Part shown: positions 1-10,167 of the stretch, one piece after another | How positions within the stretch are numbered: the first letter of the stretch is position 1 | Layout: each line of letters starts with the position of its first letter | NCBI GenBank assembly: GCA_903904835.1 | Contig: CAIVEI010000160.1 | Location: forward strand, 1 to 54,946 | DNA length: 54,946 nt | Source: an uncultured Schlesneria sp. | GTDB taxonomy: Bacteria > Planctomycetota > Planctomycetia > Planctomycetales > Planctomycetaceae | Reading direction: 5' to 3' | The notes under the pieces: generated by a model | Database searches by the model: none | What the model was told of the DNA's origin: nothing | Seen by the model: the letters and a program-made list of their open reading frames with translations, nothing else | Made by a program: the position numbers and the translations under genes

Positions 1-27
1 ATCCCTCGCTTGCGCGTCGGGCTAACG
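1..27. repeat. Dispersed repeat, copy at left edge
   Basis: The first bases carry the core TCGCTTGCGCGTCGGG followed by CTAACG. The same core occurs as an inverted pair near 43.9 kb. The copy may continue left of the window. Function unknown. Confidence 0.6.
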
Positions 28-105
28 TAATTTGGGCCAGGGAAAAGGCCCGTTGACGACTCACGCAGGGGTGGTGAGGTTTCGTTAAAATCGGGTCCGC
101 CGTGA

Positions 106-1398
106 TTATTTCTTACCGAGGCAATACAAGAACTCCTGACGCTTGTCGTCGGTCTTTGTTGCTGCTCGCATATAAATGCGGCTGCCACAAATCGTAGGCG
201 TGGCGAAGACGTCGTCGGCGAGTTTGTTTTCGGCGATTTTTTCAAAGCCGGTCGGTGACGCTTTGAAAATCCAGGTCGTTCCCGTTTCATTCGTCGCGAA
301 AATCTGATCTCCGACGAGAACTGGCGAGGCGCTGAACGTTCCGCCAAGACGCTCTTTCCATTTTTCTTCGCCCGTATCACATTTCCAGCACATGGCGACG
401 CCTGCATCGAGCACTGCGTAAAGGTAGCCATCTTTCAGCAACATGGAGGGGACATAGACTCGGGTCCCATTTTCCCAGGCAACTTTTCCCGAGCCATCAG
501 CGTGAATCGCACTCAGGTGATTTCTTGGATACCCACCGCTTGTATAAATCAAGTTGCCGTCAGTGACGGTCGAAGTCACGCATTCTTCTGTCGACCCCTT
601 GATTTCCCAAAGCTTGTTTCCAGTCAGCGGGTCAAAACTGGTAACGAGATTGCAGCCACTGAAAAACAGTTGTTCTTTTCCCGCCACTTGCAGAATGATG
701 GGTGACGTATAGTTTGGCAGCTTCGGTCGATCTTGTTTCCAGATAATCGTTCCGTTTGTCCGATCAAGGCCAGCTATTGCGCCGGTCCCTTTATTGTCGG
801 CAGAGACGATGACCAATGGACCGTAAACCGTCGGAGAAGACCCGAAACCCTGGTGCAGGATGTAATCGGTAATTTTTGTCTGCCAGATCTGCTGTCCATC
901 CAGTCCAAGAGCGGTGGCGTACACGGCACCGTCGTGCAGAAAGCTGGTAAAGACTCGATCACCGTCGCAGGCGACTGTCGAGTTCGCGAGCGAGCTCTTC
1001 GAATTTCCCTTCAGGTTGTTGAGCCCCCCTTTATGAAGGTCCTTTTGCCACAATTGTTCGCCCGATTTCCGGCTGTAACAGATGACCGATTGCACTTCTC
1101 GGTCATGTTCGGCCGTCAACAGAAAGACTTGATCACCCACCACGATTGGCGATCCGTGTCCACGACCTGGGACGGGCGATTTCCAAACGACGTTTTCAGT
1201 TTCACTCCAATTGAGCGGAGGTTGCTGGTCAGGCGAGGCAACGCCGTTTCGTTCTGGCCCGCGCCACCACGGCCAATCCGTGCTGTTGGACGATCGTTTA
1301 ACTGCCGAAACCGATTGACCAGGTTCATTTGCACCGACGATGGATGCCATAAACGCCGAACAGAGACAGAAGGCCGTCGCGATGATCAAACGTAGCAT
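106..1398 (-). CDS. Secreted PQQ-like beta-propeller protein
   Basis: A 430-residue protein with an N-terminal signal peptide (hydrophobic residues 3-22), so probably exported. The mature part opens with WPWWRGPERNG, a signature seen at the start of many planctomycete PQQ-like (BamB-type) propellers. It then has repeated blades with the pattern G-x-x-x-W and D-x-x-T-G (for example TGNKLWEIKG and TGEEKWKERL). No catalytic residues typical of quinoprotein alcohol dehydrogenases are evident, so a structural or binding role is as likely as an enzymatic one. The start ATG at 1398 has no clear Shine-Dalgarno sequence. Family assignment is firm, function open. Confidence 0.88.
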   Translation of the reverse strand: MLRLIIATAFCLCSAFMASIVGANEPGQSVSAVKRSSNSTDWPWWRGPERNGVASPDQQPPLNWSETENVVWKSPVPGRGHGSPIVVGDQVFLLTAEHDREVQSVICYSRKSGEQLWQKDLHKGGLNNLKGNSKSSLANSTVACDGDRVFTSFLHDGAVYATALGLDGQQIWQTKITDYILHQGFGSSPTVYGPLVIVSADNKGTGAIAGLDRTNGTIIWKQDRPKLPNYTSPIILQVAGKEQLFFSGCNLVTSFDPLTGNKLWEIKGSTEECVTSTVTDGNLIYTSGGYPRNHLSAIHADGSGKVAWENGTRVYVPSMLLKDGYLYAVLDAGVAMCWKCDTGEEKWKERLGGTFSASPVLVGDQIFATNETGTTWIFKASPTGFEKIAENKLADDVFATPTICGSRIYMRAATKTDDKRQEFLYCLGKK

Positions 1399-1540
1399 GA
1401 AATAGAGTCTTTCTGATCTGGTTCCTGTCGGTGTTCAACTTGTTGCTGGCGTTCGTTCCAAGCCGCCGTTTCATGACGCCAAGTCTGGTGTGCAGTCGGT
1501 CCCAATCAGAAACAATTCGAGGCAATTCAAGGGTGCCTGG

Positions 1541-2167
1541 TTATCGTGAACCAAAGTAGAACAGCGTAAAACCAAGTGCTAATCGGTAAAATATCACCGG
1601 GACGACGTCTTGTCTGTCGAGAAATTCGGGGATCGCAACCAGCGTCAGCGCCCCGAGTACGGCGAGCGCTTTCAAATCACCCCAAGTCCCCGCAGATTTT
1701 TGAATTCGGTATCCGTTCCACCAGTGGCCGATCCCTCTAACCATGGCTCCCAATAGAAAGGCTGCCATCATTCCCAGAAGTGATACGACGTGGTGTTCTT
1801 GCAGTCGTTCGTTAATGTACAGGTAATAGGCTAACCAGCAAAACGCACCGACGATGATGACTCTGATCGAGTTTCGAGGCAAGAACAGGGGATGACGCTC
1901 CCTGTCGATCACGCCATCGTCTTCAAGTTGGCGACGGATTTCCGGCGTCAACGCCACGAATCGACGCGAAGTGAAATAGTGAGTCAGCGAAATCAATAGC
2001 GTGACAATCCAAAGCTTGTCGTGCTCCGTTTGGAAATCGTCGCCGCGTGCCAACTTGGTGATGACGACGGCGACCACAAGCAGACCTAATAAGGCTCGGA
2101 CGCTACCTGTCGGCATTCCCAACGGAGGCCATGTTTTGGGTGATCCTTCAAATTCGTTCGGTTCCAT
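1541..2167 (-). CDS. Multi-pass membrane protein of unknown function
   Basis: A 208-residue protein that I do not recognise. Five or six hydrophobic stretches are visible: about residues 23-40, 52-67, 100-118, 125-146, 163-180 and 188-205. The 20-residue N-terminus is polar and proline-rich, so there is no cleavable signal. An AGGAAA stretch lies just upstream of the ATG. It sits between the propeller gene and an oxidoreductase on the same strand, with gaps of 142 and 215 bases, so it may be transcribed separately. Confidence 0.7.
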   Translation of the reverse strand: MEPNEFEGSPKTWPPLGMPTGSVRALLGLLVVAVVITKLARGDDFQTEHDKLWIVTLLISLTHYFTSRRFVALTPEIRRQLEDDGVIDRERHPLFLPRNSIRVIIVGAFCWLAYYLYINERLQEHHVVSLLGMMAAFLLGAMVRGIGHWWNGYRIQKSAGTWGDLKALAVLGALTLVAIPEFLDRQDVVPVIFYRLALGFTLFYFGSR

Positions 2168-2382
2168 GATTCTGCATTTCCTGGTTGATCAGCGCCAAAA
2201 CAACACGGCTTGGTGAAACAGGGCGTCCTGGCTTGGTGGCACCGGGTCTCGCGACCCTGTACCTTTCGTTGGGAATAACGATCCTACTCGATTACGAACG
2301 AGTCTGCCCACTGTTCGGATCAAATCGATCGGCATTCATCCACGTGTTGTTTCTCCTTATGGTTGTGAGTCTGAACCTTCAG

Positions 2383-3663
2383 TCAGACGATCGGTTCCCA
2401 ACCTTTTCGATATTCCCGACCCCAGAGTGCCGTCGCGTCTTTGTCACCGACGATCGTGCGCGTTTCTGGATCGAACTTGATCATCCGACCCAGTTTGTAC
2501 GAGATATTCCCCAGATGACACATCAGGGTACTTCGTTGCCCTTCTTCGATTTCAGAATTGAGTGGATTACCGGACCGAATGGAATCAAGGAAGTTTTGAA
2601 TGTGTTCTTGCTCACCGCCGGTACCACTTCCCTTCGCGATTTCCTCCCCTTTGGGATTCAGGATGCGGTAGCCGGTGTCGATGATGTTCATCGTCCCCTC
2701 AGTTCCGTAGAAATTCACAATACTGTGTTTTTCATCCTTGCGAGGGAGGCAACTACTGACTTCCCAGCTACAACCTTTGTCGCCGAAGTGAAACACTGCG
2801 ACACCGGTATCGGGTGTTTCCTGGTCGTCGTCGAAATGATATCGACCGCCGAGAAAACTAATCTGCGTCGGGTAATCGACACCCAATCCCCAGCGAGCGA
2901 CATCCAGCGAATGGATGCCGTTATTGGCCAGTTCGCCACCGCCCCAATGCCATCGCCAGTGCCAGTTGTAATGCACGAGATTGTCCAGATAGGGGCGTTC
3001 GGGTGCGGGGCCTTGCCAGGTGGAATAATCCAGGTAGTCGGGAACAGGAATCTGCTTTCCTTTGCCGATTGATTTTCGATCTGCGTCGTACCAGCAGCGG
3101 GCGAACAGGACTTTTCCAATTGCTCCTTCCTTCAGCTTGCTGATTGCTTCCCTGATGCCAGGCCAGGTCCGCCGCTGGTTCCCCATCTGGACTCGTCGCT
3201 GGTTCTTTCTCGCCGCCTGAACCATCATTTCGCCTTCGCGTGCGTTATGGCTCCCCGGCTTTTCGACATAGACGTGTTTTCCCGCCGAACAAGCAAGAAT
3301 CGTTGCCGGTGCATGCCAGTGATTGCAAGTGGCAATAAAAACGGCATCCAGTTTGGGGTCGTCGAGCATCTGTCGGAAATCAGTGATCCCTTTGGCCTTG
3401 GCACCGCGTCCTTCAACCGTCTTCATCGCCAGTCCCAGTCGATTCTGGTCCACGTCACAGACATAGTTGAGCGAAACCCCTTTAGCGTTCATGGCAGCGT
3501 TGGCGTGCGCCATTCCTCGACCAGTGCCAATCACACCGACGTTCAGATCTCGGTCAGAACTCTCTTGCGCCGAAACCGCATTGAACATCCACGGTGCCAG
3601 TGTTGCGGCGGACGCCAGCGCGGACGATTTCTGCAGAAAATCACGACGGTCTATCGCGGTCAT
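2383..3663 (-). CDS. Tat-exported Gfo/Idh/MocA family oxidoreductase
   Basis: A 426-residue NAD(P)-dependent oxidoreductase of the Gfo/Idh/MocA family. The N-terminus has a twin-arginine signal (RRDFLQK then a hydrophobic stretch to about residue 32), so it is predicted to be exported folded with its cofactor. The Rossmann fold starts with GVIGTGRG (about residues 43-50). The family EKPG motif (about 134) and the H-x-x-D motif in NGIHSLDVARW (about 250) are present, so the active site looks intact. AAGGG precedes the ATG. Planctomycetes have many such paralogues, usually tied to breakdown of modified sugars; the substrate cannot be read from sequence. A second family member lies at 4578-5933. 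Confidence 0.9.
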   Translation of the reverse strand: MTAIDRRDFLQKSSALASAATLAPWMFNAVSAQESSDRDLNVGVIGTGRGMAHANAAMNAKGVSLNYVCDVDQNRLGLAMKTVEGRGAKAKGITDFRQMLDDPKLDAVFIATCNHWHAPATILACSAGKHVYVEKPGSHNAREGEMMVQAARKNQRRVQMGNQRRTWPGIREAISKLKEGAIGKVLFARCWYDADRKSIGKGKQIPVPDYLDYSTWQGPAPERPYLDNLVHYNWHWRWHWGGGELANNGIHSLDVARWGLGVDYPTQISFLGGRYHFDDDQETPDTGVAVFHFGDKGCSWEVSSCLPRKDEKHSIVNFYGTEGTMNIIDTGYRILNPKGEEIAKGSGTGGEQEHIQNFLDSIRSGNPLNSEIEEGQRSTLMCHLGNISYKLGRMIKFDPETRTIVGDKDATALWGREYRKGWEPIV

Positions 3664-3809
3664 GGTCAGGCCCTTTCGAGGTTATTGAAGTCGCAAAGCG
3701 TGACATCTTATTTACGAAGCATTGTTCCAGTGGTCATCAGATCGCTGCGACACATCATTGCGAGTTGATGCGAAAAATCGAAGTAACTCGAAGCAGAAAT
3801 TGTAAAATC

Positions 3810-4520
3810 TCAATCGGGCAAACGGCCGTCTGCAAACTGATTGACGAATTGCCAGTGCAGTCCGAGCGCACATAAAACGGCGACATGCCAGATTTCGTGT
3901 GGGCCGATGATTCCGGCAACAAGAATTGGCCGGTGAAGGATCAGCCCGATCGCTCCAACCGTATACACCAATCCTGACATGACTGCGGGTTGAACGAAAT
4001 TCCAGCCGAATCGACGCCAAATGACAAATGCCGTGATCGCGCTTCCCCAGCCGAATAGCAAAAAAAACGCGATTCCAGACGGTCCCGGAGTGTTCTCGCA
4101 AAACAACATCCTCCAGACGATGCCAGCGATCGCCACAAACCAGATTAATGCGAGAGCGCCCCAGCGAGCCACCCCGGTAAAGAGAATTGCGTGAACGGGA
4201 GTCATGCTTCCCGCAATTAACAAAAAGACCGCAGACACATCGGCACGCAGCATGAATTCACGTGTCGGGCCGGGCCAAAACACGTGATAAATTCCGCTCA
4301 ACAACAAGAGGATGACGGATGTCGTACCAAACACCGCCAGGCTTGTTGCTCTGCCGGTGTCAGCACCTCCTCGACGAACCAGATTCACTGCCAGTCCAGC
4401 GAAGACGCCAGCACCGAAAAGGTGGCTTAATGAACTGAACGGTTCCCGGCATCCCATCCAGGGCAAAACATCGATTTGGTGCAGATCTGGAGACAGCCTG
4501 AAAACTCCTTTCGCAGCCAT
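3810..4520 (-). CDS. Hemolysin III / PAQR family membrane protein
   Basis: A 236-residue protein with about seven hydrophobic segments and the conserved HlyIII/PAQR residues: SGIYHVFW after the second helix, R-A-D followed by AGSMTP, and a C-terminal HEIWHV. These His and Asp residues form the family's metal site, so the protein looks intact. Bacterial members are inner-membrane proteins; some were described as hemolysins and others are linked to membrane homeostasis, and the true role is unsettled. It sits between two Gfo/Idh/MocA genes on the same strand, with a 57-base gap to the next one. The ATG at 4520 has no strong ribosome site. Confidence 0.85.
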   Translation of the reverse strand: MAAKGVFRLSPDLHQIDVLPWMGCREPFSSLSHLFGAGVFAGLAVNLVRRGGADTGRATSLAVFGTTSVILLLLSGIYHVFWPGPTREFMLRADVSAVFLLIAGSMTPVHAILFTGVARWGALALIWFVAIAGIVWRMLFCENTPGPSGIAFFLLFGWGSAITAFVIWRRFGWNFVQPAVMSGLVYTVGAIGLILHRPILVAGIIGPHEIWHVAVLCALGLHWQFVNQFADGRLPD

Positions 4521-4577
4521 TTGCGCATAAGAAAATCGGTTGTCGAAAAATCATCGCTGCGTTCGCAATACGGAAGC

Positions 4578-5933
4578 TCATTCCGGAAGGACATAAGGTT
4601 TTCGATAATCGCTTCTTAAAAATCTATTAGCGGATTCGTTATTGGTAAAAAGTTCCGTTTTCGCATTCCATTCGAGGAGAGATTTCGTACGGTGTGCAAT
4701 GTTAGCGATCAGTGCCGCAGACGTGCACCGATGGCCGTATTCGATGTCACATGGCGGCGCTTTGCGGCTTTTCACACTGTCGAGAAATGTTCGTGCGTGA
4801 TCGGCGTCGCGAATCACTCCTTCGGCTTTCTTCGCTTCGATTTCTGGCTTAGCGCCCGTTCGCCACCCTCGTTCGCGTTCCCGATCGATCGGAGAGCGAG
4901 CCGCAAATTCGTTTGGTGTGATGTTTTCGGGTACAATCTCGTAACCGCTCGTGCTGAAATACATTGTCCCCTTGGTTCCCCGAAACTCAATTTCACAAGG
5001 GCGGCCTGTTGGCGACGATCCAGTCGCATTGAATTGCGAGAAAGTCACCAACGTATCGCCTGGATAGTGCCAGACAACTTCCAGCGTGTCAGGGACTTCT
5101 CGATTGTCATAGTTGGCAAATTTCCCGCCCATGGCCATCACTGCCAGAGGTGCCTCGACACCCAATGACCGATGGATCTGAGCGAGGTAATGCACGCCGA
5201 AATTGGTCAATTGGCCGCCGGAAAAATCGTAGAACCATCGAAACCGATAAAATGTTCGATTCTTGTTGTACTGCCGTTTCTTGGCGGGTCCGACCCAGCC
5301 GTCCCAATCAAAGTCTTTCGGCGGTTCTTCGTCTGGCGGATTCCCGATTCCTTTGGGCCATTCGTTTTGAACGTGAAAACATCTGACAATGGTCACCTTG
5401 CCGATTGCGCCGCTGCGAATAAGCTCTGCCGCTTCACCGCAAAAACCGGACGACAATCGTTGAATGCCGACCTGGACGATTCGCTGGTTCTCTCGTGCCG
5501 CTTTCACCATCGCTCGCCCTTCGTTAACAAAGGTCGATACGGGCTTTTCGACGTAGACATCTTTTCCTGCCTGACAGGCATGAATCATTTGCAAGGCGTG
5601 CCAGTGATCAGGGGTGGCGATGACCACGGCGTCAAGATCCTTCCGCTCTAACAGTTTACGGTAGTCACTGAATTGTTCAGGCTGGCTGCCGATTTTCGTG
5701 GCCGCGAATTCGCGATATGGCTGGTACAGGTCACAGACCGCCACAGCCTCGCAGTCTTTCTGTTCTAAGAAGCCACTCAGGACCTGATCGCCCCGATTTC
5801 CGAGTCCGATGAAGCCGACACGCACCCGCTCGTTCGCGCCCAGGACGCGACTTGCGCTCGCGGCGGTTACGACGGAAGATGCAGCCGCGACAATTGTTGA
5901 CTTGGTGAAATCTCGGCGAGTCAGGCGTGACAT
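4578..5933 (-). CDS. Tat-exported Gfo/Idh/MocA family oxidoreductase
   Basis: A 451-residue oxidoreductase from the ATG at 5933. The frame stays open further upstream, but this start is preceded by AGGAG and gives a proper twin-arginine signal ([11 protein letters not shown] plus an Ala-rich stretch), so it is preferred. The Rossmann motif GFIGLGNRG, the EKPVST motif and the FGVHYLAQ segment identify the family. In that segment the usual H-x-x-D aspartate position reads Gln, a departure from the first family member in this window. It follows the carbon-nitrogen hydrolase gene on the same strand after 121 bases. Substrate unknown. Confidence 0.88.
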   Translation of the reverse strand: MSRLTRRDFTKSTIVAAASSVVTAASASRVLGANERVRVGFIGLGNRGDQVLSGFLEQKDCEAVAVCDLYQPYREFAATKIGSQPEQFSDYRKLLERKDLDAVVIATPDHWHALQMIHACQAGKDVYVEKPVSTFVNEGRAMVKAARENQRIVQVGIQRLSSGFCGEAAELIRSGAIGKVTIVRCFHVQNEWPKGIGNPPDEEPPKDFDWDGWVGPAKKRQYNKNRTFYRFRWFYDFSGGQLTNFGVHYLAQIHRSLGVEAPLAVMAMGGKFANYDNREVPDTLEVVWHYPGDTLVTFSQFNATGSSPTGRPCEIEFRGTKGTMYFSTSGYEIVPENITPNEFAARSPIDRERERGWRTGAKPEIEAKKAEGVIRDADHARTFLDSVKSRKAPPCDIEYGHRCTSAALIANIAHRTKSLLEWNAKTELFTNNESANRFLRSDYRKPYVLPE

Positions 5934-6054
5934 GCAGATTCTCCTGGAAATGAAAATAGCTGGGCCATGGATTGGTCGGTTTATGGGACGTACGGGGCTA
6001 ATCGGACGTATGGGACTGATTGTATTCTCAGGATTTGAATAACAAAACCAGCTT

Positions 6055-7473
6055 CTAGTTGCCATCTGGCTTCGTTTGCAATTCGACTTCATGCGCCGGT
6101 GGAGGCCGATGTCGCTGGACCATCGAATGAAAATCGCCAAGATTATTTCGCCAGAAATGACGCTCATTTAAATCGACTTCTGCGATGGCGATCTCGTCCC
6201 AGTTGTTGGCTTTGGCAATCGGTTCGCCCGCATGGTTGTAGACGGCAGAGATCGTCCAGTTTGCTTTCGCGTCGCAGAACGTATTGCTGACGAGGTAAAC
6301 ATGATTCTCACAGGCACGAGCCTGAGCGAGAAGCGGGTTACATCCCCAGACTGGCCAGGCAATGACTTCAGCACCGCCATTGGTCAATTCACGAGCGACC
6401 TCGGGGAAAAAGCCGTCGTAACAGACCATTAACCCGACTTTGCCGAATTTTGTCTGAAATACGGGAAAATCCTTGCCCGGAGTCACCCCCTGCTCGATTT
6501 CCCGGTGCGGCAAACAGACTTTTCGATACTTGCCGATCAAATTGCCGTCGGGTCCCAATAGTGCTGCCACATTGTAAACAATGTGATCGTCTCGTTCGTA
6601 CAGTCCGACCACGATATGAATCGCGTGTTGTTTCGCAAGTGACGCAAAATAGTCAGTCGTTGGGCCGGGAACAGATTCGGCGACTTCATGTGGCTGCTTT
6701 TTGACCCCCACGTACGGTACTGTTTCGCCGAGTACGACGAGATCTGCATGTTGTTTTGCCGCTTCCGCGATGAATGGGGCGAATTCTTCGCAATTCGCTC
6801 GCGGCGATTTACCTATCGGAACATGATGGATTGTTGCCAATCGGACTTTTCGCGAGGGTGGTGCTGGCGTCTCTTCAAATCGGACGCCACTCCATTTACA
6901 CGTTCCCTTCGGTGCCCATTGCAGGTGTAGTTCGACAATCGCTTGCGTGGCATCTGGCGGGACCTGGTATGTTCCTTCAACGTGCGTCCACCCTTCGGGT
7001 GTTGTCTCCTTATCGAGTGGATGTTCTGGCTCCGCCAAAGGGACCATTCCGGGTGTGGACTCTAATCTAGTGGGGACTTTGGCCAGAACCGCCTTTCCTT
7101 TTGCGTCCAGCCAGACAATCCTGGCAACGGCGCTTCGGAAAGGGGCTGAGACTTGCGAGGTTTTACGGTCCGCCGTAAATCGAACATACTTTCCGCCAAC
7201 GACTGGGAATGACTTCTGGAACCAGCCGTTCTCGCCAATGGAGTCGGATGATGTGATGACAAACGCACCTTGATGTCGGGGACCCCCCTGGCTTTCGTAT
7301 GAGAATTGAGGCATCGTCTCATCGCGGTGGGACGTTGGCTCCCACCCGGCCGGGTATTCACCAATCACTTTTGCAGATTGTACGGCTGTCGGCTCCGCAT
7401 AAACTGGATTTGCGATGAACGAGGCAAAGGTGATCGTTGCCGCTAGTCTTACGGCTTTCAGGATTCGGGTCAT
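6055..7473 (-). CDS. Secreted carbon-nitrogen hydrolase (nitrilase superfamily)
   Basis: A 472-residue protein with a signal peptide (to about residue 26, PVYA). Residues 30-205 form a beta-rich region resembling a carbohydrate-binding or jelly-roll module. The carbon-nitrogen hydrolase domain starts near 208 and holds the Glu-Lys-Cys triad: Glu250 in VLGETVP, Lys318 in [10 protein letters not shown] and Cys351 in VGLMVCYDG. Members cleave nitriles, amides or N-carbamoyl groups; an exported amidase is the fitting call. Beta-sandwich plus nitrilase is a layout I associate with planctomycetes. It lies 89 bases after the alpha/beta hydrolase gene, possibly in one transcript. Substrate unknown. 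Confidence 0.88.
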   Translation of the reverse strand: MTRILKAVRLAATITFASFIANPVYAEPTAVQSAKVIGEYPAGWEPTSHRDETMPQFSYESQGGPRHQGAFVITSSDSIGENGWFQKSFPVVGGKYVRFTADRKTSQVSAPFRSAVARIVWLDAKGKAVLAKVPTRLESTPGMVPLAEPEHPLDKETTPEGWTHVEGTYQVPPDATQAIVELHLQWAPKGTCKWSGVRFEETPAPPSRKVRLATIHHVPIGKSPRANCEEFAPFIAEAAKQHADLVVLGETVPYVGVKKQPHEVAESVPGPTTDYFASLAKQHAIHIVVGLYERDDHIVYNVAALLGPDGNLIGKYRKVCLPHREIEQGVTPGKDFPVFQTKFGKVGLMVCYDGFFPEVARELTNGGAEVIAWPVWGCNPLLAQARACENHVYLVSNTFCDAKANWTISAVYNHAGEPIAKANNWDEIAIAEVDLNERHFWRNNLGDFHSMVQRHRPPPAHEVELQTKPDGN

Positions 7474-7562
7474 ACTCGTTGTTCTCCCTTGCTGACCAGC
7501 GAATTACGTTAAAACCAATCGGTAATCGCATCGAGGAAAGCCGATGTGACAGCCAATTCGAA

Positions 7563-8510
7563 TCACTTCGTTACCGGACTTTTTACGAGATATTTATCGA
7601 ACCAGTCGGCCAGGATCGCGATGTCGTTGCCAAGTTCGGGCCAGCCATGTCCTTGCCCCTTCCGAACGACCAATTCGCAGGGGACGTTGTTGGTCTTTAG
7701 TTTTTCGATGACGATTTCGGCCTGCTGAATCGGGACAAGAGAATCAGCATCCCCGTGAATGATTAACGTTGGTGGGTCGTCGCTGGTGACGTGGTTTACT
7801 GGTGAAATATTTCGACCGATTTCGATCAGCCGTTTCTCGTCGGTAATCGGGACGAACGCATTGATGGTTTTGTCGAACTCGTGAAAGTCGAACGGGGCTC
7901 GATAATTCTTGAGAACCCCGCGACCCATCGCGTTTTCATCCGGCTTGCCATAATTCAGAAAATCGGTGGGCGGAAAGAAACAAGCCACTGCCTGGACGCG
8001 GCTCGACTCACGATCGACCGGATCTGTGGCGTCGCGATTGCCAAGAGTCCCTGCCGTCCCCTGCATCAGAGACAGGTGACCACCCGCCGAAGCGCCGCTG
8101 ATTCCAATTCGATCGGGGTCGATTTGATATCGCGAGGCACGACTGCGGATGAAACGAACTGCACGATGCATGTCGTCGACAATCTCCAGGATCGTGAACT
8201 TCGGCTGGCTACCATGAACCACCGCGAAAACGGTGTATCCCCGTTTCAGAAATTCATTCACAAAACCCTGGTTGATTGCCTCGTGCGACGAGTACCACCC
8301 GCCGCTGACGACAAATATCACAGCGGCACCGTTTCCCGGTTTACCTTCGGCTTGCTTGGGTGAGAAAACGTCCAGCGTCAACGCTGTACCGAACTTCCGA
8401 GCATAAATGACGTCTTCAGTTCGAGTCACTGCCTCATCGGCAATCGCGAAGGAAGACGCAAACGCGAGTATCACAGTCAAGTAGAGCCAGGATGTGGATT
8501 GAAGTGTCAT
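7563..8510 (-). CDS. Secreted alpha/beta hydrolase (BD-FAE-like esterase)
   Basis: A 315-residue secreted esterase or acylhydrolase. The start at 8510 is chosen over an ATG 12 bases upstream because GGAG lies at the right distance before it. A signal peptide runs to FAIADE. The fold shows the oxyanion segment VVSGGWY, the nucleophile elbow GISGASAGG (Ser nucleophile), the acid in HGDADSLVP and the catalytic histidine in GQGHGWPE. This matches the hormone-sensitive-lipase/BD-FAE group, which often removes acetyl or feruloyl groups from polysaccharides. It is the first gene of the minus-strand run; a non-coding stretch separates it from the surface-protein cluster. Confidence 0.87.
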   Translation of the reverse strand: MTLQSTSWLYLTVILAFASSFAIADEAVTRTEDVIYARKFGTALTLDVFSPKQAEGKPGNGAAVIFVVSGGWYSSHEAINQGFVNEFLKRGYTVFAVVHGSQPKFTILEIVDDMHRAVRFIRSRASRYQIDPDRIGISGASAGGHLSLMQGTAGTLGNRDATDPVDRESSRVQAVACFFPPTDFLNYGKPDENAMGRGVLKNYRAPFDFHEFDKTINAFVPITDEKRLIEIGRNISPVNHVTSDDPPTLIIHGDADSLVPIQQAEIVIEKLKTNNVPCELVVRKGQGHGWPELGNDIAILADWFDKYLVKSPVTK

Positions 8511-8522
8511 CGGCGTCTCCAA

Positions 8523-9145
8523 AGTTTTTTACGGACCGCATGATTTGCCGAATTTTGACAACAAATCAGTCTTCATCTCTGTTCAGGCTAACCAAATTCC
8601 AACTGCTTCCGCAATTCTGAGCTGCTCTCAGAATTTCATCCGCTCCACAAGACGCCAGTTTGGCCTGAGGGAGCGCCACCGGAAGTCGCACTCGATGCTG
8701 ACTTTGAGCCGCGAACCTCTGATTGTCTGGAAATTACTAACTGAAGGTCGTTTGCAAAGCGACGGTGAGTCCACCGGGTCACTGAAAATGATTTTTACAG
8801 CCATACCACGACGCCGGGCAATGTAATTGTTATTGTCACGTTCTGTGTTTGTGTATGTAAAGATTACTTGCTTGGCGTTTTCGCGATTAAATCCCGTTCT
8901 GGAATCCATTTTTCATCCATTTTATACCGTCCATTCACTCCGGCGCGGCATTTGCCTCCTTATCCGACTCAACCTTCTGCGAACCCTTGAAACGGAAACG
9001 GGTTTGCAAGCTTCAATTTAAAAACACCAAGAATGCTTAAGGTTCATTCCTTGTTGCACTTGGATCGCCGTCGGTGCGCTTTTGCACGTCTCGATGAGGT
9101 TGCGCGGCGGTAACAGACAAACGACTTGATAAAGGGTCATAAAAA
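8523..9145. other. Non-coding spacer with two hairpins
   Basis: This 620-base spacer separates the minus-strand enzyme run from the plus-strand surface-protein cluster, so it should hold promoters for both. A perfect 9-base stem (AATTCTGAG / CTCAGAATT, 8613-8635) and an 8-base stem with one G-U pair (8979-8986 with 9000-9007) are visible. Neither has a T-run. Open frames on either strand here have no protein-like composition. Confidence 0.5.
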
Positions 9146-9688
9146 ATGAGAGTTCTTACAGGGTTTGCTGCGTTTGTTGCATTAGCAGTGTTTTCTCCAG
9201 TGGTCAGGGCAGATGTCTTGTTTGACTTGAGGCTCAGCGAAGCAAAAGGTGGTCGCTGCGATCGAGATGTGTTCAACGATGGTTTTGCTGGCGAGGCTGA
9301 TTTTGATCGCACCGATTTTCGGGCTTCAGGTGATCAGGCGATTCGAGGCGAATGGCTGATGAGCCACAGCGTTCGTGTTCCGGAAGTGGTTCGTTTACCG
9401 AAATCGCTTCCCCAATTGATTGCGGCGAGTAAGGGCATTACTCCGATTCCGGTCAAGGAAACCGACGTCGTTGCCATTTCTACCTTTTCGCAATTTGTAC
9501 AACTCTTTAAATCGACGACGGGTGCCGAGAAAGACACGACTGAGCGTGTTAGCGAGATCGCACGAGGGATTCTTCCTAAAGCGTCTCATATGACGCTTAT
9601 CGGCCTGCTTGTGTTCAGCTTTGCGGGGATGTGTTCTGTAGTCGGTATGAATCGTATTGGAGTATTCGGGCGAACTGCGTGTCAGTAA
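9146..9688 (+). CDS. Small secreted protein, variant-tail family (paralogue A)
   Basis: A 180-residue protein with a signal peptide (cleavage near VRADVL) and a C-terminal membrane segment. I recognise no named family. It shares three blocks with the genes at 11169 and 14246: a W-L-M-x-x-x-V-R segment (about 69-77), GITPIP...ISTF-x-x-F (about 96-115), and the tail LPKASHMTLIGL, then about 17 hydrophobic residues and an Arg/Gly end (about 142-180). The tail has the layout of a PEP-CTERM sorting signal, but Pro-Lys-Ala-Ser replaces Pro-Glu-Pro. AAAGGG precedes the ATG and a terminator follows the gene. It is the most divergent of the three copies. A surface location is inferred. Confidence 0.75.
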   Translation: MRVLTGFAAFVALAVFSPVVRADVLFDLRLSEAKGGRCDRDVFNDGFAGEADFDRTDFRASGDQAIRGEWLMSHSVRVPEVVRLPKSLPQLIAASKGITPIPVKETDVVAISTFSQFVQLFKSTTGAEKDTTERVSEIARGILPKASHMTLIGLLVFSFAGMCSVVGMNRIGVFGRTACQ

Positions 9689-9730
9689 GGGGTTCGATTG
9701 TTTTGATCTGTAGGCTGTTCGACGACAATG

Positions 9731-9759
9731 AAAACTCCCTGCGCAAGCAGGGGGTTTTT
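9731..9759 (+). terminator. Rho-independent terminator after paralogue A
   Basis: The arms AAAACTCCCTGC and GCAGGGGGTTTTT form a GC-rich stem with A/T flanks ending in a T-run, 42 bases after the stop codon at 9688. Confidence 0.75.
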
Positions 9760-9769
9760 CTTGCATTCT

Positions 9770-9824
9770 GGGGGTGGGCAAAACAGACGAAGGCCGTCGG
9801 CCGACGGGAGTTGTGCCCACCCCC
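9770..9824. repeat. Palindromic element, probably dispersed
   Basis: Perfect 11-base arms GGGGGTGGGCA (9770-9780) and TGCCCACCCCC (9814-9824) enclose a GC-rich centre with the self-complementary GTCGGCCGAC. It looks like a REP/MITE-style element. No transposase is nearby. Confidence 0.55.
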
Positions 9825-10167
9825 AAAAATTTTTCCTATGGTGATTCCCGCCGCGTGTGACCGAATCACTCGCTTTGGATACAGCGACCTTTGACTGCTT
9901 CGCCGATTCGAGGCGATCGCTTGGAAGATTCATTTCCAGGGTGACGCTCTGATGCGGCAATCGGTCGATAGCCACTACGGTCGTCAACTGTGTCTCAGGC
10001 CAATCAATCCGCGACATGTGCTGACAAGCGGAGCTTTGGGATTGACCATCTGAAGTGAACGAAGTCTTTGCCGAACGGAGTGGGGGAGAATTTGTCGTTT
10101 GGGTGTGCGAAGTATTGCGCGGCATGTGTTGTCAGTTCTTTTCTTAATTGGTGTTCCCTGCCAAAAT

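Noticed and set aside
733-1395. A 220-codon open frame on the plus strand
   Set aside because: It is antisense to the beta-propeller gene, which has a signal peptide and family motifs; the frame shows only codon-bias shadow composition.
2185-3072. A 295-codon open frame on the plus strand
   Set aside because: It lies opposite the Gfo/Idh/MocA gene and has no recognisable domain; the minus-strand gene is clearly the real one.
8545-8909. Two overlapping open frames of about 93 codons, one on each strand
   Set aside because: Neither has a ribosome site or protein-like composition; the region is the divergent spacer before the surface-protein cluster.
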